From IMG/VR virus record IMGVR_UViG_3300017917_002782, positions 1 through 64,000 of that record: a stretch of 64,000 bases of DNA. One strand, written 5' to 3'. The position numbers and the translations under genes were made by a program. This document shows, in pieces, positions 54,900 through 63,195 of this stretch (position 1 is the first letter of the stretch; every line of letters begins with the position of its first letter). The notes beneath the pieces were generated by a model. It did not search any database. It saw only the letters and a list, made by a program, of their open reading frames with translations, and was not told the DNA's origin. This DNA comes from a virus.

Positions 54900-54906
54900 T
54901 TATTTG

Positions 54907-54979
<73 letters not shown>

Positions 54980-54989
54980 ATGTTATATC

Positions 54990-55019
54990 CAAATATAGAT
55001 AAAATATTTTAAAGAACAA
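54990..55019 (-). promoter_or_regulatory. Promoter inside the tRNA array
   Basis: -7 TATATTTG, 19 bp, -33 TTG upstream of the initiator-type tRNA. Confidence 0.7.
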
Positions 55020-55034
55020 AATGTTTTTTAAAAG

Positions 55035-55108
55035 TTGCGGGGGAGGGAATCGAACCCTCGTCATTCAGCTTATGAGACTGAGCTGGTACCTCTCCAGTCC
55101 ACCCCGCA
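55035..55108 (-). tRNA. tRNA-Met or tRNA-Ile2 (CAT)
   Basis: TGCGGGG/CCCCGCA acceptor, TCAGT CTCATAA GCTGA anticodon arm. Confidence 0.87.
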
Positions 55109-55113
55109 ATATT

Positions 55114-55190
55114 TGGTTGGAACAATAGGAATCGAACCTATAACCTTTCGCGTATCAGACGAATGCTCTAACCAATTGAGCTATATTCCA
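55114..55190 (-). tRNA. tRNA-Ile(GAT)
   Basis: TGGAATA/TGTTCCA acceptor, TTCGT CTGATAC GCGAA anticodon arm, encoded CCA. Confidence 0.93.
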
Positions 55191-55283
55191 ATAAGAGTCC
55201 CGTTTGCAATTTTTCAATTACTTCATAAGGGTTTAGTTTCATTCATCCATCACGGGACCACGAGGAGAACTAATTCCTTACTT
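55191..55283 (-). other. Spacer closed by a 7-bp stem
   Basis: GTCCCGT/ACGGGAC enclose about 48 nt including GTAATTGAAAAATTGC; a possible minimal tRNA-like or processing structure. Confidence 0.4.
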
Positions 55284-55359
55284 TGGGTGACCGAGGAGGT
55301 TCGAACTCCCGACCCTCTGAACCACAATCAGGTACTCTACCAACTGAGCTACAGCCACC
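55284..55359 (-). tRNA. tRNA-His(GTG)
   Basis: Extra 5' G paired with C73 (His identity), CTGAT TGTGGTT CAG anticodon arm, encoded CCA. Confidence 0.94.
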
Positions 55360-55415
55360 ATATTATAAGGTCTGAGACTTATAATTGTCAATTATAAGGT
55401 TATAACCTTATATTG

Positions 55416-55498
55416 AGCTCATGGACGGATTTGAACCGCCGTGGACCTAAGTCAATGGTTTTGCAGACCACTCCATTCAACCACTCTGGCACATGAGC
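55416..55498 (-). tRNA. tRNA-Cys(GCA) with long variable arm
   Basis: GCTCATG/CATGAGC acceptor, TGGT CTGCAAA ACCA anticodon arm, T discriminator (Cys identity), but a Ser-like D arm and long variable arm. Confidence 0.82.
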
Positions 55499-55503
55499 AT
55501 TTG

Positions 55504-55576
55504 TAGTTCCTAAAGGATTCGAACCCTTATCAAATCATCCGTAGTGATTTATTCTATCCAATTAAACTAAGGAACC
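55504..55576 (-). tRNA. tRNA-Arg(ACG)
   Basis: GGTTCCT/AGGAACT acceptor, AAATCA CTACGGA TGATTT anticodon arm. Confidence 0.9.
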
Positions 55577-55579
55577 ATC

Positions 55580-56011
55580 TTATTTTTGTATGTTATCCCA
55601 ATCTTCTTGTGTGCCCAACTTAATTGGTACAAACAATGCAAACCCATCATCATCTTCAAAGTGGTTACATTCATCTTCTCTCCAACCAAATTTGTATCTC
55701 ATGTATTCAAATTTGTTTTCTTTTTGATTCCATCGAGCAATGGTTGTTCTTCTATGTTCACCAATATAAATTTGACCATCAATCAAATCTTTTTTTGGTA
55801 TTGCACCAGCCTTAATAAGTTTTGGTACATAGAACTCTTTCCACTCTTTTTCATCCACCACCGGTAGTTGAGGAACATCTTCTGGATTATTGAATTTTGG
55901 TAATTCATTTTCCCAATATTCTTTAATCTTTTTCAATTTTTCTTCTTTCATCTTCATTTTCTCCGCCTCAAACTTCATTTTGGCGGCATCCAATCCTATT
56001 TGATTATTCAT
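55580..56011 (-). CDS. Hypothetical protein, 143 aa
   Basis: MNNQIGLDAAKMKFEAEKMK; basic helical start, then GAIPKKDLIDGQIYIGEHRR and TTIARWNQKENKFEYMRYKF, a beta-rich part typical of small conserved phage proteins. Family not recognised. Sits between tRNA-Trp and tRNA-Arg. Confidence 0.75.
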   Translation of the reverse strand: MNNQIGLDAAKMKFEAEKMKMKEEKLKKIKEYWENELPKFNNPEDVPQLPVVDEKEWKEFYVPKLIKAGAIPKKDLIDGQIYIGEHRRTTIARWNQKENKFEYMRYKFGWREDECNHFEDDDGFALFVPIKLGTQEDWDNIQK

Positions 56012-56027
56012 AATTTTGTTTTTTAGT

Positions 56028-56114
56028 TGGCACGGACGGTAGGATTCGAACCCACGATGAACTTTCGTTCCCGGTTTTGGAGACCGTTGCCTTTAACCAC
56101 TCGGCCACGTCCGT
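56028..56114 (-). tRNA. tRNA-Trp(CCA) with long variable arm
   Basis: ACGGACG/CGTCCGT acceptor, CGGT CTCCAAA ACCG anticodon arm, variable hairpin GAACGAAAGTTC, encoded CCA. The D arm TGGCCGAGTGGTTAAAGGCA is of class II type, unusual for Trp. Confidence 0.87.
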
Positions 56115-56123
56115 GTATTTTTG

Positions 56124-56199
56124 TAGTTCCTATTGGAGTCGAACCAATGATCTTCACTTTGTAAGAGTGACGCTTTAAAACCAACTAAGCGAAGGAACT
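56124..56199 (-). tRNA. tRNA-Val(TAC)
   Basis: AGTTCCT/AGGAACT acceptor, CACT CTTACAA AGTG anticodon arm. Confidence 0.92.
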
Positions 56200-56206
56200 A
56201 TCTTTG

Positions 56207-56280
56207 CACCGCCTGGGGGACTCGAACCCCGACCTTCTGAGTGACAGTCAGATATACCAAACCATTATACGACAGACGGT
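56207..56280 (-). tRNA. tRNA-Asp(GTC)
   Basis: ACCGTCT/AGGCGGT acceptor, CTGA CTGTCAC TCAG anticodon arm, G discriminator. Second Asp copy. Confidence 0.9.
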
Positions 56281-56288
56281 GTTTATTG

Positions 56289-56373
56289 TGACCCCGGTGG
56301 GACTCGAACCCACGACTCCCACATTAAAAGTGTGGTACTCTAAGCTTACGCAAACCAACTGAGTTACGGAGTC
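56289..56373 (-). tRNA. tRNA-Lys(TTT), enlarged D loop
   Basis: GACTCCG/CGGGGTC acceptor, CACAC TTTTAAT GTG anticodon arm, T arm GTGGGTTCGAGTCCCAC. D loop about 10 nt longer than normal. Confidence 0.9.
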
Positions 56374-56380
56374 ATAAAAA

Positions 56381-56456
56381 TGGTGGTGACGAGTGGAGTC
56401 GAACCACTATCATCGGATTTTCAGTCCGTTGCATAGACCACCTTTGCTACGTCACC
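56381..56456 (-). tRNA. tRNA-Phe(GAA)
   Basis: GGTGACG/CGTCACC acceptor, GGA CTGAAAA TCC anticodon arm, encoded CCA. Confidence 0.94.
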
Positions 56457-56462
56457 AAGTTA

Positions 56463-56480
56463 AACCAATATGTCAAAGAA
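56463..56480 (-). promoter_or_regulatory. boxA-like element
   Basis: Minus strand GTTCTTTGACATATTGGT, identical to the leader at 53524-53543. Confidence 0.55.
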
Positions 56481-56488
56481 CCTATTTG

Positions 56489-56559
56489 TGGAATATTTGG
56501 GATTCGAACCCATACCTCCCGCCGTCTAGCGGTTGCACATCCTTATGTGCTTTTATCCC
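56489..56559 (-). tRNA. tRNA-like gene, anticodon uncertain
   Basis: GGGATAA/ATATTCC imperfect acceptor, D-arm-like GCACATAAGGATGTGC, T arm TATGGGTTCGAATCCCA. Central CCGCTAGACGG is too short for a normal anticodon arm. Confidence 0.45.
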
Positions 56560-56564
56560 TTTTG

Positions 56565-56637
56565 TGGACCGTCCGGGACTTGAACCCGGGACTGAAGCTT
56601 GCAAAGCTACCGTGTTAGCCAACTATACCAACAGCCC
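56565..56637 (-). tRNA. tRNA-Ala(TGC)
   Basis: GGGCTGT/ACGGTCC acceptor, GTAGC TTTGCAA GCTTC anticodon arm. Starts only a few bases after the terminator at 56644. Confidence 0.92.
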
Positions 56638-56643
56638 ATAAAC

Positions 56644-56675
56644 AAAAAAACCTCGAGAGATTATCCCGAGGTTTT
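56644..56675 (-). terminator. Terminator directly before the tRNA array
   Basis: Minus strand CCTCGGGATAATCTCTCGAG then GTTTTTTT. No promoter is visible between it and tRNA-Ala. Confidence 0.83.
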
Positions 56676-56703
56676 AATATATTTTGTTTTCAATTATAAC
56701 AAA

Positions 56704-56799
56704 TTACACAATCCCTCGGGACATACGAATATCAGCCACCTCTGCCCATTTCGAACAGGTTGTAAATGACATTGTGATAATATGTGTAAATCGTTTCAT
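56704..56799 (-). CDS. Small peptide gene, 31 aa
   Basis: MKRFTHIITMSFTTCSKWAE then VADIRMSRGIV. Own promoter (56846-56876) and the terminator at 56644-56675. Same promoter-peptide-terminator arrangement ahead of tRNAs as the 34-aa gene at 53633. Function unknown. Confidence 0.45.
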   Translation of the reverse strand: MKRFTHIITMSFTTCSKWAEVADIRMSRGIV

Positions 56800-56845
56800 C
56801 GAATTTTTTATTTATTAGTTTTTACTTTATTTCTTAAATCGAATA

Positions 56846-56876
56846 CAAAGGTAATCATAAATACCAATATAAACAA
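56846..56876 (-). promoter_or_regulatory. Bacteroidetes-type promoter
   Basis: -7 TACCTTTG and -33 TTG, spacer 20 bp. Confidence 0.75.
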
Positions 56877-56986
56877 GAAAAAAACAATTTTTTTTAAAAA
56901 ATATTTTTTTTTAGTCAAAAAAAGAATCGTTTAAGTCCAATATTTATTGGTGATACAATTATAAACACAAAATTAAAAAAACAATT

Positions 56987-57556
56987 ATGGAAAACAAAAC
57001 AAACACAGGTTTTAGAGAACTTTTAAGTTCAATGATGAAAAGAAGATGGTATATCACCGCCATGGTTCTTGGAGGATTTATGTTAATTATGGGTGGTATA
57101 TTCGTTGCGATTTTCGACAAAAACGAAATAAGTGGTGAATGGAAAGAATTATTATTGTTATTGTTGGGTGCGTTTATCGGATCTTATGGTAAAATAATTG
57201 ATTACTGGTTCAGTGATACCGACAAAGACAAAATGTTGGTGCAAAAAATGGATGAAGAAGATGGTACTGCGTTATCTAACACAGCAGATTTACCAAACAA
57301 CCCACCGACACCACAAACACCGATGGTGTTAAGTACTGAATCAACAACAACCAGTTCTGAATCACCATGTGAGAAAAAAGGTGTTGAAGTTGATGAAGAT
57401 GGTGATGGTGTTATGGATGGTTTAGATTTTGATAATGATGGTGTTATTGATGAGTATTTCCCACATCGTCAGTGTGAACACGTTTGGGGCGACTCAAATA
57501 ATGATGGTGAATTGGAATGTTTAAAGTGTGGATTATTGAAAGAATTGCAGGATTAA
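56987..57556 (+). CDS. Membrane protein with Ca-binding-type repeats and C-terminal zinc finger, 189 aa
   Basis: MENKTNTGFRELLSSMMKRR; two hydrophobic segments (about 21-42 and 52-66), then a Thr/Pro/Ser linker, DEDGDGVMDGLDFDNDGVID (thrombospondin-3/dockerin-like calcium motif, about residues 134-153) and HRQCEHVWGDSNNDGELECL then KCG, a Cys/His zinc site. Likely phage membrane/holin-associated protein. AATATTTATTGG lies upstream. Confidence 0.72.
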   Translation: MENKTNTGFRELLSSMMKRRWYITAMVLGGFMLIMGGIFVAIFDKNEISGEWKELLLLLLGAFIGSYGKIIDYWFSDTDKDKMLVQKMDEEDGTALSNTADLPNNPPTPQTPMVLSTESTTTSSESPCEKKGVEVDEDGDGVMDGLDFDNDGVIDEYFPHRQCEHVWGDSNNDGELECLKCGLLKELQD

Positions 57557-57886
57557 TCAGTCATTAACCCCAATTTTTTGGTATAATGCATGAATTTCTC
57601 CACAAGTTTCATAATCTTCTATCGACTCAAAATATGGTAGAACTTCTTTATACAAAACAATAACATTCTCTCTTGAGAACTTTAAATCGGCTTCCCAATG
57701 AAGCCCGTTAATTTTAGCAGAAAGGACAAGGATTAGATTATTCTTGTCCTTTCTTTTTAAACTCTTAAATAAAGAAAAAATATTTTGATATATTAGTGTT
57801 TTATTTTCATTATAAAAACTATTATAATCTTTGTATTCTTCTCCTACTCTTAGTTTTTTTATGATGGTATCTTTTGGTTTTTTCAT
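57557..57886 (-). CDS. Hypothetical protein, 109 aa
   Basis: MKKPKDTIIKKLRVGEEYKD; helical, basic, with NLILVLSAKINGLHWEADLK. The stop lies next to the convergent 57556 stop. Starts where the 57886-58296 gene ends (overlap of 1 base), so part of the RNA-repair operon. Family not recognised. Confidence 0.68.
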   Translation of the reverse strand: MKKPKDTIIKKLRVGEEYKDYNSFYNENKTLIYQNIFSLFKSLKRKDKNNLILVLSAKINGLHWEADLKFSRENVIVLYKEVLPYFESIEDYETCGEIHALYQKIGVND

Positions 57887-58296
57887 TATACCGTATGTTC
57901 AATTTGGACCCTAACACAGTTTTGTGGTAAACGATTTATGTGTCTATAATTATTAATATAACCCATCATATTTGCACTACCAATTGCATTGGCAGAATGA
58001 ACCACAACATCAACCACGGGTTTGCCGTCCATCCATTGTTCCACCAACCATTTAGTACAATCCATACCTGTTTTTTCGGTAATGTTATCGTAATTCAATT
58101 CATAATTATGATATACGTTCTTATGCCATTCCGCCATTGCAGAATCACCTAAATCGTGGTCCAATGATATTAGAGATATGTTCTCTAAACCAATTTCATT
58201 AATTGTATTTACGAACTCATCGTAATTTCTAACTATAACCCATTGGTCTTTTTCAACAGGTGTTCTCACATCATCTAAATAAATTCTTGTTTTCAT
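57886..58296 (-). CDS. Cyclic-phosphate-processing receiver-like domain protein, 136 aa
   Basis: Start at MKTRIYLDDVRTPVEKDQWV. LDDVR (residues 7-11), NISLISLDHDLGD and DCTKWLVEQ...VVVHSANAIGSANMMGYI (with HS..N) are the pattern of the cyclic-phosphate-processing receiver family linked to RNA repair. Probably handles 2',3'-cyclic phosphate or ADP-ribose-type ends. Directly downstream of RNA ligase. Named from memory of the motif; fairly sure. Confidence 0.75.
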   Translation of the reverse strand: MKTRIYLDDVRTPVEKDQWVIVRNYDEFVNTINEIGLENISLISLDHDLGDSAMAEWHKNVYHNYELNYDNITEKTGMDCTKWLVEQWMDGKPVVDVVVHSANAIGSANMMGYINNYRHINRLPQNCVRVQIEHTV

Positions 58297-58312
58297 TGTA
58301 TAATTTTTTTTA

Positions 58313-59380
58313 CTAATTCTCTTCATTTCTTTTAAATGGTTTTGAGTATGGTGGATAAAGTAATTTCCAAATTTGTTCCGAATAATCTCTACCATCCAAC
58401 ATATTAAATAATAAATTAGGGTGCTTATATCTTTTCGCATATTCTGCAAAAACTCTTCTCTCTTTAATCCCCGGTGATCTGTTTATTATTTTGAATATCC
58501 ATTTGTATTCATTCTCAATAGTGTTGTATTGTACGATTAAATTTTCTTTTGTTTCTTTTACCCAGTCATAAAACTCGTCTGGGACCTTATCTAGAATTTC
58601 ATCCATAGGTTTACCATCTTTCAAATACTCCCAAATATCCCTATTAGATATGTTGGTTAATATTCGATGTAATCTAACATATTCATCACCCTTGATTTTC
58701 ATTCTAAAACCATTTTTAAAACGAATTACATAACCTTCTTTATCGTTTGATATTTCTTCTTTTAGTATATCAAACCCCTCACCCCATGTTTTGTATAAAG
58801 TAACGACTTTGAATCCTACGTTATTAATCATGTTGTTTAAACGAATATCTTCGTTGTAATCATTGTGAATGTTAACTTCATTACCGCTTTCCGTATGAAT
58901 CACACCTAATAAAATCAAATCCTCAAAATCATAAACGCACACAATTCTATTCTCAGGATAAATGATTTCAAACAGGTAAGTATAGTCAGTATGTAACCGG
59001 TTGTAATGATACTTCTCAAGTAATTGACGACCTTTGATTGATTGTTCGGAAGTGAATGAACCACGGGTTGCCATTACCCATTCACCATTGTAATTAAACA
59101 ATATACCTAACGAACCATCTAATTTTTCATAAACATCAAAATATTCGTTTGGAATTTCTTCTGGTTTATGTTCTTCATAATTAAAGAATTTTTTGAATGG
59201 TCTTGCGATAACCTTACCTTGACTATTGGTCACTAATCCACGACATTGCATGGTGATATCATCCCACAATCTTTCATATTGAACTTTTGGTGAATAATTC
59301 CAAATGGTTAAATCGAGAGTTAGATGAGTTTGTTTGTGTAACAAACCATCATTATGGTATTTTTCTAATACTTCTATCAT
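58313..59380 (-). CDS. RNA ligase, T4 Rnl1-like
   Basis: 355 aa. EYFDVYEKLDGSLGILFNYN (motif I KxDGS, lysine about residue 88), then GEWVMATRGSFT (motif Ia/III region), YTYLFEIIYPENRIVCVYDF (motif IIIa), KEGYVIRF (motif IV) and FRMKIKGDEYVRLHRI (motif V KxK). Seals RNA 3'-OH/5'-P ends, as in repair of anticodon-nuclease-cut tRNAs. Overlaps the kinase start region by 4 bases. Confidence 0.92.
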   Translation of the reverse strand: MIEVLEKYHNDGLLHKQTHLTLDLTIWNYSPKVQYERLWDDITMQCRGLVTNSQGKVIARPFKKFFNYEEHKPEEIPNEYFDVYEKLDGSLGILFNYNGEWVMATRGSFTSEQSIKGRQLLEKYHYNRLHTDYTYLFEIIYPENRIVCVYDFEDLILLGVIHTESGNEVNIHNDYNEDIRLNNMINNVGFKVVTLYKTWGEGFDILKEEISNDKEGYVIRFKNGFRMKIKGDEYVRLHRILTNISNRDIWEYLKDGKPMDEILDKVPDEFYDWVKETKENLIVQYNTIENEYKWIFKIINRSPGIKERRVFAEYAKRYKHPNLLFNMLDGRDYSEQIWKLLYPPYSKPFKRNEEN

Positions 59381-59775
59381 AGACTTACCTCGAAACGGGT
59401 TTTCATTTGTTCTAACTTATCTTCAGGTACACCATGTTCATTCACCCCACCATGTCTGTTTTCAACTATCAATGAATATACTCTATAACCATATTGTTTG
59501 GCTAACTCATAGTAAGCATCCATTTCCCATTCTTGAGTGAATGTGTTTGATACAACTACAGGCGAATGCTCATACTTCATAGCAAATTCAATTTCCTCAC
59601 GACACCAGTTATGAGCCTCTTTTAATTTAGTTGGGTTAAACTTGTAGTTACCATCGGAATCTACAAAGTACATATCAGCCTCTTTATGACAATAATCCTT
59701 ATCACCAACTAGCATTTTGGCTAATGTTGATTTACCCGAACCAGGTAATCCTCTTAATAATATTAATTCTTTCAT
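59377..59775 (-). CDS. P-loop polynucleotide kinase-like protein, 132 aa
   Basis: MKELILLRGLPGSGKSTLAK: Walker A GLPGSGKST at residues 9-17; ADMYFVDSDGNYKFN and VVVSNTFTQEWEMDAYYELA (kinase-type D...T loop), then RHGGVNEHGVPEDKLEQMKT (lid Arg). Matches the 5'-kinase part of T4 Pnk without the phosphatase domain. Coupled to RNA ligase: end-healing plus sealing. Short but complete. Confidence 0.87.
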   Translation of the reverse strand: MKELILLRGLPGSGKSTLAKMLVGDKDYCHKEADMYFVDSDGNYKFNPTKLKEAHNWCREEIEFAMKYEHSPVVVSNTFTQEWEMDAYYELAKQYGYRVYSLIVENRHGGVNEHGVPEDKLEQMKTRFEVSL

Positions 59776-59862
59776 TTTTCTTTTTAATTAAAAAATGTGA
59801 GCTGTGGTGTAACACAATACATTTAACTCACATTACCACCATAGGTAGTAAGCACTCACATT

Positions 59863-60042
59863 TTACATTGAAATAGTGTCGATCAACATCTCACTTGATT
59901 CAGTTTCAAGTGAATCGGTTAATGTTTCATCTTCAACAATAGTTGTTGAGTCGATTTGTTCGGTTTTTGTGGTTGACCCATTACCACAAGCACTCATTAC
60001 TACAATAGCAACAAGGGCAAAAATGAATGTATATCTTTTCAT
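59863..60042 (-). CDS. Small lipoprotein, 59 aa
   Basis: MKRYTFIFALVAIVVMSACG: signal peptide, lipobox MSAC. Then an acidic Thr/Ser-rich tail. Similar short acidic lipoproteins occur in phages infecting Bacteroidetes. The -7-like TATATTTG (60048-60055) is 5 bases before the ATG, so the mRNA would be almost leaderless. Confidence 0.72.
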   Translation of the reverse strand: MKRYTFIFALVAIVVMSACGNGSTTKTEQIDSTTIVEDETLTDSLETESSEMLIDTISM

Positions 60043-60069
60043 TATTACAAATATACAAAAAATTATTGT

Positions 60070-60103
60070 AAAAAAAAATCTCCTCAACTAGTTGTCGAGG
60101 AGA
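60070..60103 (-). terminator. Terminator of the Clp-like gene
   Basis: Minus strand AATCTCCTCGACAACTAGTT then GAGGAGATTTTTTTTT. Confidence 0.88.
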
Positions 60104-60210
60104 TTGTGGTCATTTTGTGGTTTCAACACCACGGACTAAAACGAAAGGATATCGGCAAAGATGTCCTATTTAGATATAAATATATATGTTTTTAATAAAA
60201 AACCAAGTAT

Positions 60211-62232
60211 TTACTTATTTTTTTTAAAAATTTTTATTTCACCATCTTTAAATTTCAAATTAGCATTCACATTTTCTTTAATGTTACCTTTCAAAATTTC
60301 CTCACTTAGAAAATCTTCACACATATTTTGTATAATTCTTTTGATTGGTCTTGCGCCATAATTTTCTTGTGTGTTTAATTCAGAAATTCTTTCGATGATT
60401 GTTTGGTCGAAACTTATTTTATAGTTTTTTTCTAACAAACGATTTTTTAATTTATCCAATTCAATTTCAATAATTTTGTTTATGTTTTCTTTTGATAATG
60501 GATTGAAAAGAATTATATCATCGATACGATTTAAAAACTCTGGAGTAAATTGTTGTTTTAGTGATTTTTGTATTATTGATTTTTTAACCTCTTCTTTTTG
60601 AAAAGATGATGTTGATGTGTTGAACCCGAGACCATTTCCAAAATCAGAAACTTTTTTAGCACCAATATTAGATGTCATGATTATTATTGTGTTGGTGAAA
60701 TTAACTTTCCTACCAAAAGAATCTGTTAGATGTCCCTCATCCAATATTTGTAATAAAATATTAAAAACATCTTTATGACCCTTTTCTATCTCATCAAATA
60801 AAACAACTGAAAATGGGTTGTTTTTAATTTTTTCAGTTAATTGACCACCTTCATCATAACCAACATATCCCGGAGGTGAACCAATTAATCTTGAAACATT
60901 GTGTTTTTCCATGTACTCACTCATATCAACACGAATGACTTTATTTGGGTCACCAAATAACATTTCAGCAATTGATTTTGCTAATAAGGTTTTACCAACA
61001 CCTGTTGAACCTAAAAACATAAAAGAACCAATGGGTTTATTTGTATCTTTAATTCCAACCCTGTTTCTTCTTATTGCTTTTGATATTATTGCCAAAGCAT
61101 CATCTTGACCGATAACTTTTGATTTCAAACCATTTTCAAGATTCAACAAGTTGGTCGATTCTTTATCATCAAGTTTACTGATTGGTATACCAGTCATCTG
61201 TGATACTATCTCATAAACATCATCAATGGTTACAGGTGTTTTATTATCTTTTTGTTTGTTAAACCACTTTTGTTTTTCTTCGTCAAGTTTAGTTAGTACT
61301 TTCTTTTCCTCATCCCTCAACTTTGCTGCTTGTTCGTAATTTTGACTTTTTACTACTTGAATCTTTCTATCTTTAATTTCATCACATTCTTTTTTCAATT
61401 TTTCAATTGACTCGGGAATCTTAGTATTAATTTTTTTATCTGAACCAAGTTCGTCTAAAACATCAATTGCCTTGTCAGGATATTGTCTATCGGTAATAAA
61501 TCTACCCGATAACTTAACAATCGTTTCGATAACATTTTCTTCGTAATTTACTTTATGATAAGACTCATATGAAGTTTTAAGATTACTTAGAATTTGAATT
61601 GTTTCATTTTCAGTCGGTTCCTTCAAGATTATTTTTTGAAATCTTCTTACAAGAGCACTATCTTTTTCAATGTGTTTTTTGTACTCATCAAATGTTGTTG
61701 CTCCGATACATTGAATTTCACCTCTAGCCAATGCTGGTTTTAAAATGTTTGCGGCATCCATTGAACCACTAGCATTTCCCGCTCCAACCATGGTGTGTAA
61801 CTCATCAATGAATACCACAACATTAGGTTCATTTTGTAACTCATTTAAAATTGCTTTAACCCTCTCTTCAAATTGACCACGATATTTTGTTCCTGCAACC
61901 AATGAGGTTAAATCTAAAGAAACAATTCGTTTATCTAAAAGAGATGGTGGACAATCACCCTTAACAATCATTAAAGCTAGCTTTTCAACCAATGCAGATT
62001 TACCAACACCAGCATCACCAACAACAACCACGTTATTTTTTTTCTTTCGTGATAAGATTTGTAAGACTCTTTTAACTTCTTTGTCTCTCCCAATAACAGG
62101 GTCAATTTTACCCTCTTCAACTAAACGATTTAAATCCCTTGAAAAATTATCAAGAATTGGTGTGGTTGAACCTTTTTTACTTTTCTTTGGGTTTGTAACT
62201 GAAGAACCCTCTTCAAAAAAATCTACTGACAT
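60211..62232 (-). CDS. ClpC/ClpA-like AAA+ unfoldase without N-domain, 673 aa
   Basis: Two AAA+ modules: Walker A GDAGVGKS (about 73-80) with Walker [11 protein letters not shown]; Walker A GSTGVGKT (about 407-414) with [30 protein letters not shown] and arginine-finger motifs present. Between them a short UVR-like segment ([20 protein letters not shown]), as in ClpC/E, not the long ClpB middle domain. The Clp_N domain is missing (starts at residue 20 with [18 protein letters not shown]). Could unfold tagged proteins for a host ClpP; no LGF/IGF loop was checked. Confidence 0.88.
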   Translation of the reverse strand: MSVDFFEEGSSVTNPKKSKKGSTTPILDNFSRDLNRLVEEGKIDPVIGRDKEVKRVLQILSRKKKNNVVVVGDAGVGKSALVEKLALMIVKGDCPPSLLDKRIVSLDLTSLVAGTKYRGQFEERVKAILNELQNEPNVVVFIDELHTMVGAGNASGSMDAANILKPALARGEIQCIGATTFDEYKKHIEKDSALVRRFQKIILKEPTENETIQILSNLKTSYESYHKVNYEENVIETIVKLSGRFITDRQYPDKAIDVLDELGSDKKINTKIPESIEKLKKECDEIKDRKIQVVKSQNYEQAAKLRDEEKKVLTKLDEEKQKWFNKQKDNKTPVTIDDVYEIVSQMTGIPISKLDDKESTNLLNLENGLKSKVIGQDDALAIISKAIRRNRVGIKDTNKPIGSFMFLGSTGVGKTLLAKSIAEMLFGDPNKVIRVDMSEYMEKHNVSRLIGSPPGYVGYDEGGQLTEKIKNNPFSVVLFDEIEKGHKDVFNILLQILDEGHLTDSFGRKVNFTNTIIIMTSNIGAKKVSDFGNGLGFNTSTSSFQKEEVKKSIIQKSLKQQFTPEFLNRIDDIILFNPLSKENINKIIEIELDKLKNRLLEKNYKISFDQTIIERISELNTQENYGARPIKRIIQNMCEDFLSEEILKGNIKENVNANLKFKDGEIKIFKKNK

Positions 62233-62382
62233 ATTATTTATAATTTTTCATAAAGATACTAAAATTTTACGTAAAAACCAAACATATCTATTTTTTAATT
62301 TTATGGTTTGGTTTGTTACGAAGATACATAAAATCAAATTATTTCACCAACCATATGTTTTTTTTTTTGATTTAAGTTATAT

Positions 62383-62392
62383 TTATATGATA
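62383..62392 (+). promoter_or_regulatory. Late-type motif ATATTTATA
   Basis: GTTATATTTATATGATAAAA before the ATG at 62405. Confidence 0.6.
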
Positions 62393-62404
62393 AAAAGAAA
62401 TTTT

Positions 62405-62851
62405 ATGAAAAAAAATATTAGACTAACAGAATCAGAATTAAAGAAAATTGTTAGAAAAGTAATTAATGAAGAAAAGAAAAAAAAGATTATAAAAGAAAGT
62501 AAAGTTCAAGTTGACATTAGTGAATTAATTGGAATCGCGGAAATGGCCGCGAGTATGAGACCCAACGCAAAATGGAATGATTATTTTAGTTCATTTGTTA
62601 AAATTTTTAGAAATATGGATTTAACCGAAGAACAAGGTGAATTAATTTTTGATTGGTTTACTGAAAATTTCCCATCGGCACCAAATGATAGACTTTCGGA
62701 TTATATACCATCTTTAGCTGGTAGGTCATCTGAATGGTATGCAGAAGGTGGTTTTCAACATAGTAAAAATTGGGACGATTCACCAGAAGATGCTAAATGG
62801 TATGGTGATGATAATTCGGATGATTTATATGATAATCCAGATAATTTTTAA
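62405..62851 (+). CDS. Late protein with LTESELKKI leader, 148 aa
   Basis: Start at MKKNIRLTESELKKIVRKVI then NEEKKKK: type A leader with candidate cut after VINE. Body has DISELIGIAEMAASMRPNAK and a C-terminal acidic tail (DDNSDDLYDNPDNF). The longer upstream frame is antisense to the Clp-like gene and unlikely. Function unknown. Confidence 0.7.
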   Translation: MKKNIRLTESELKKIVRKVINEEKKKKIIKESKVQVDISELIGIAEMAASMRPNAKWNDYFSSFVKIFRNMDLTEEQGELIFDWFTENFPSAPNDRLSDYIPSLAGRSSEWYAEGGFQHSKNWDDSPEDAKWYGDDNSDDLYDNPDNF

Positions 62852-62880
62852 TCAAAAGAAATTTTATGAAAAAATATTAT

Positions 62881-62907
62881 CCCCATCCCAAAAAGATGGG
62901 GTTTTTT
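62881..62907 (+). terminator. Terminator
   Basis: CCCCATCCCAAAAAGATGGGG followed by TTTTTT. Confidence 0.88.
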
Positions 62908-62949
62908 ATTTGATATTTATTGTTTATATTACCAAATAAAAAAAACACT

Positions 62950-63195
62950 ATGGGTATTATTTCAGAAAAAATTGAAGGTAAAATGATTGAGGTAACTATC
63001 TCATCATCAAATCTTAAATCAGCAAAGTTCAATACAGAAGATGAAACTCTATTGATGGAATTCAATAATGGCTCTATTTATGAGTATGAAAAAGTTCCGT
63101 GGGAGTTATTCACAAAATTTAGAATGGCGGAATCTCAAGGTTCTTTTTTCAGTAAAAACATTTCAAGAACATTTAAATACAAAAAGGTACAATGA
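62950..63195 (+). CDS. KTSC domain protein, 81 aa
   Basis: Start at MGIISEKIEGKMIEVTISSS. Residues about 14-78 match the KTSC fold: SSNLKSAKFNTEDETLLMEF, NNGSIYEYEKVPWELFTKFR and GSFFSKNISRTFKYKKV. KTSC proteins are small RNA/DNA-associated domains of unknown action, common in phages. Coupled to the next gene by 4-base overlap. Confidence 0.85.
   Translation: MGIISEKIEGKMIEVTISSSNLKSAKFNTEDETLLMEFNNGSIYEYEKVPWELFTKFRMAESQGSFFSKNISRTFKYKKVQ

Noticed and set aside
60120-60175. Short similarity (ACGAAAGGA...GGCAA...GTCC) to the 42955-43103 RNA
   Set aside because: Only a few scattered bases match and the region is the 3' side of the Clp terminator; likely chance.
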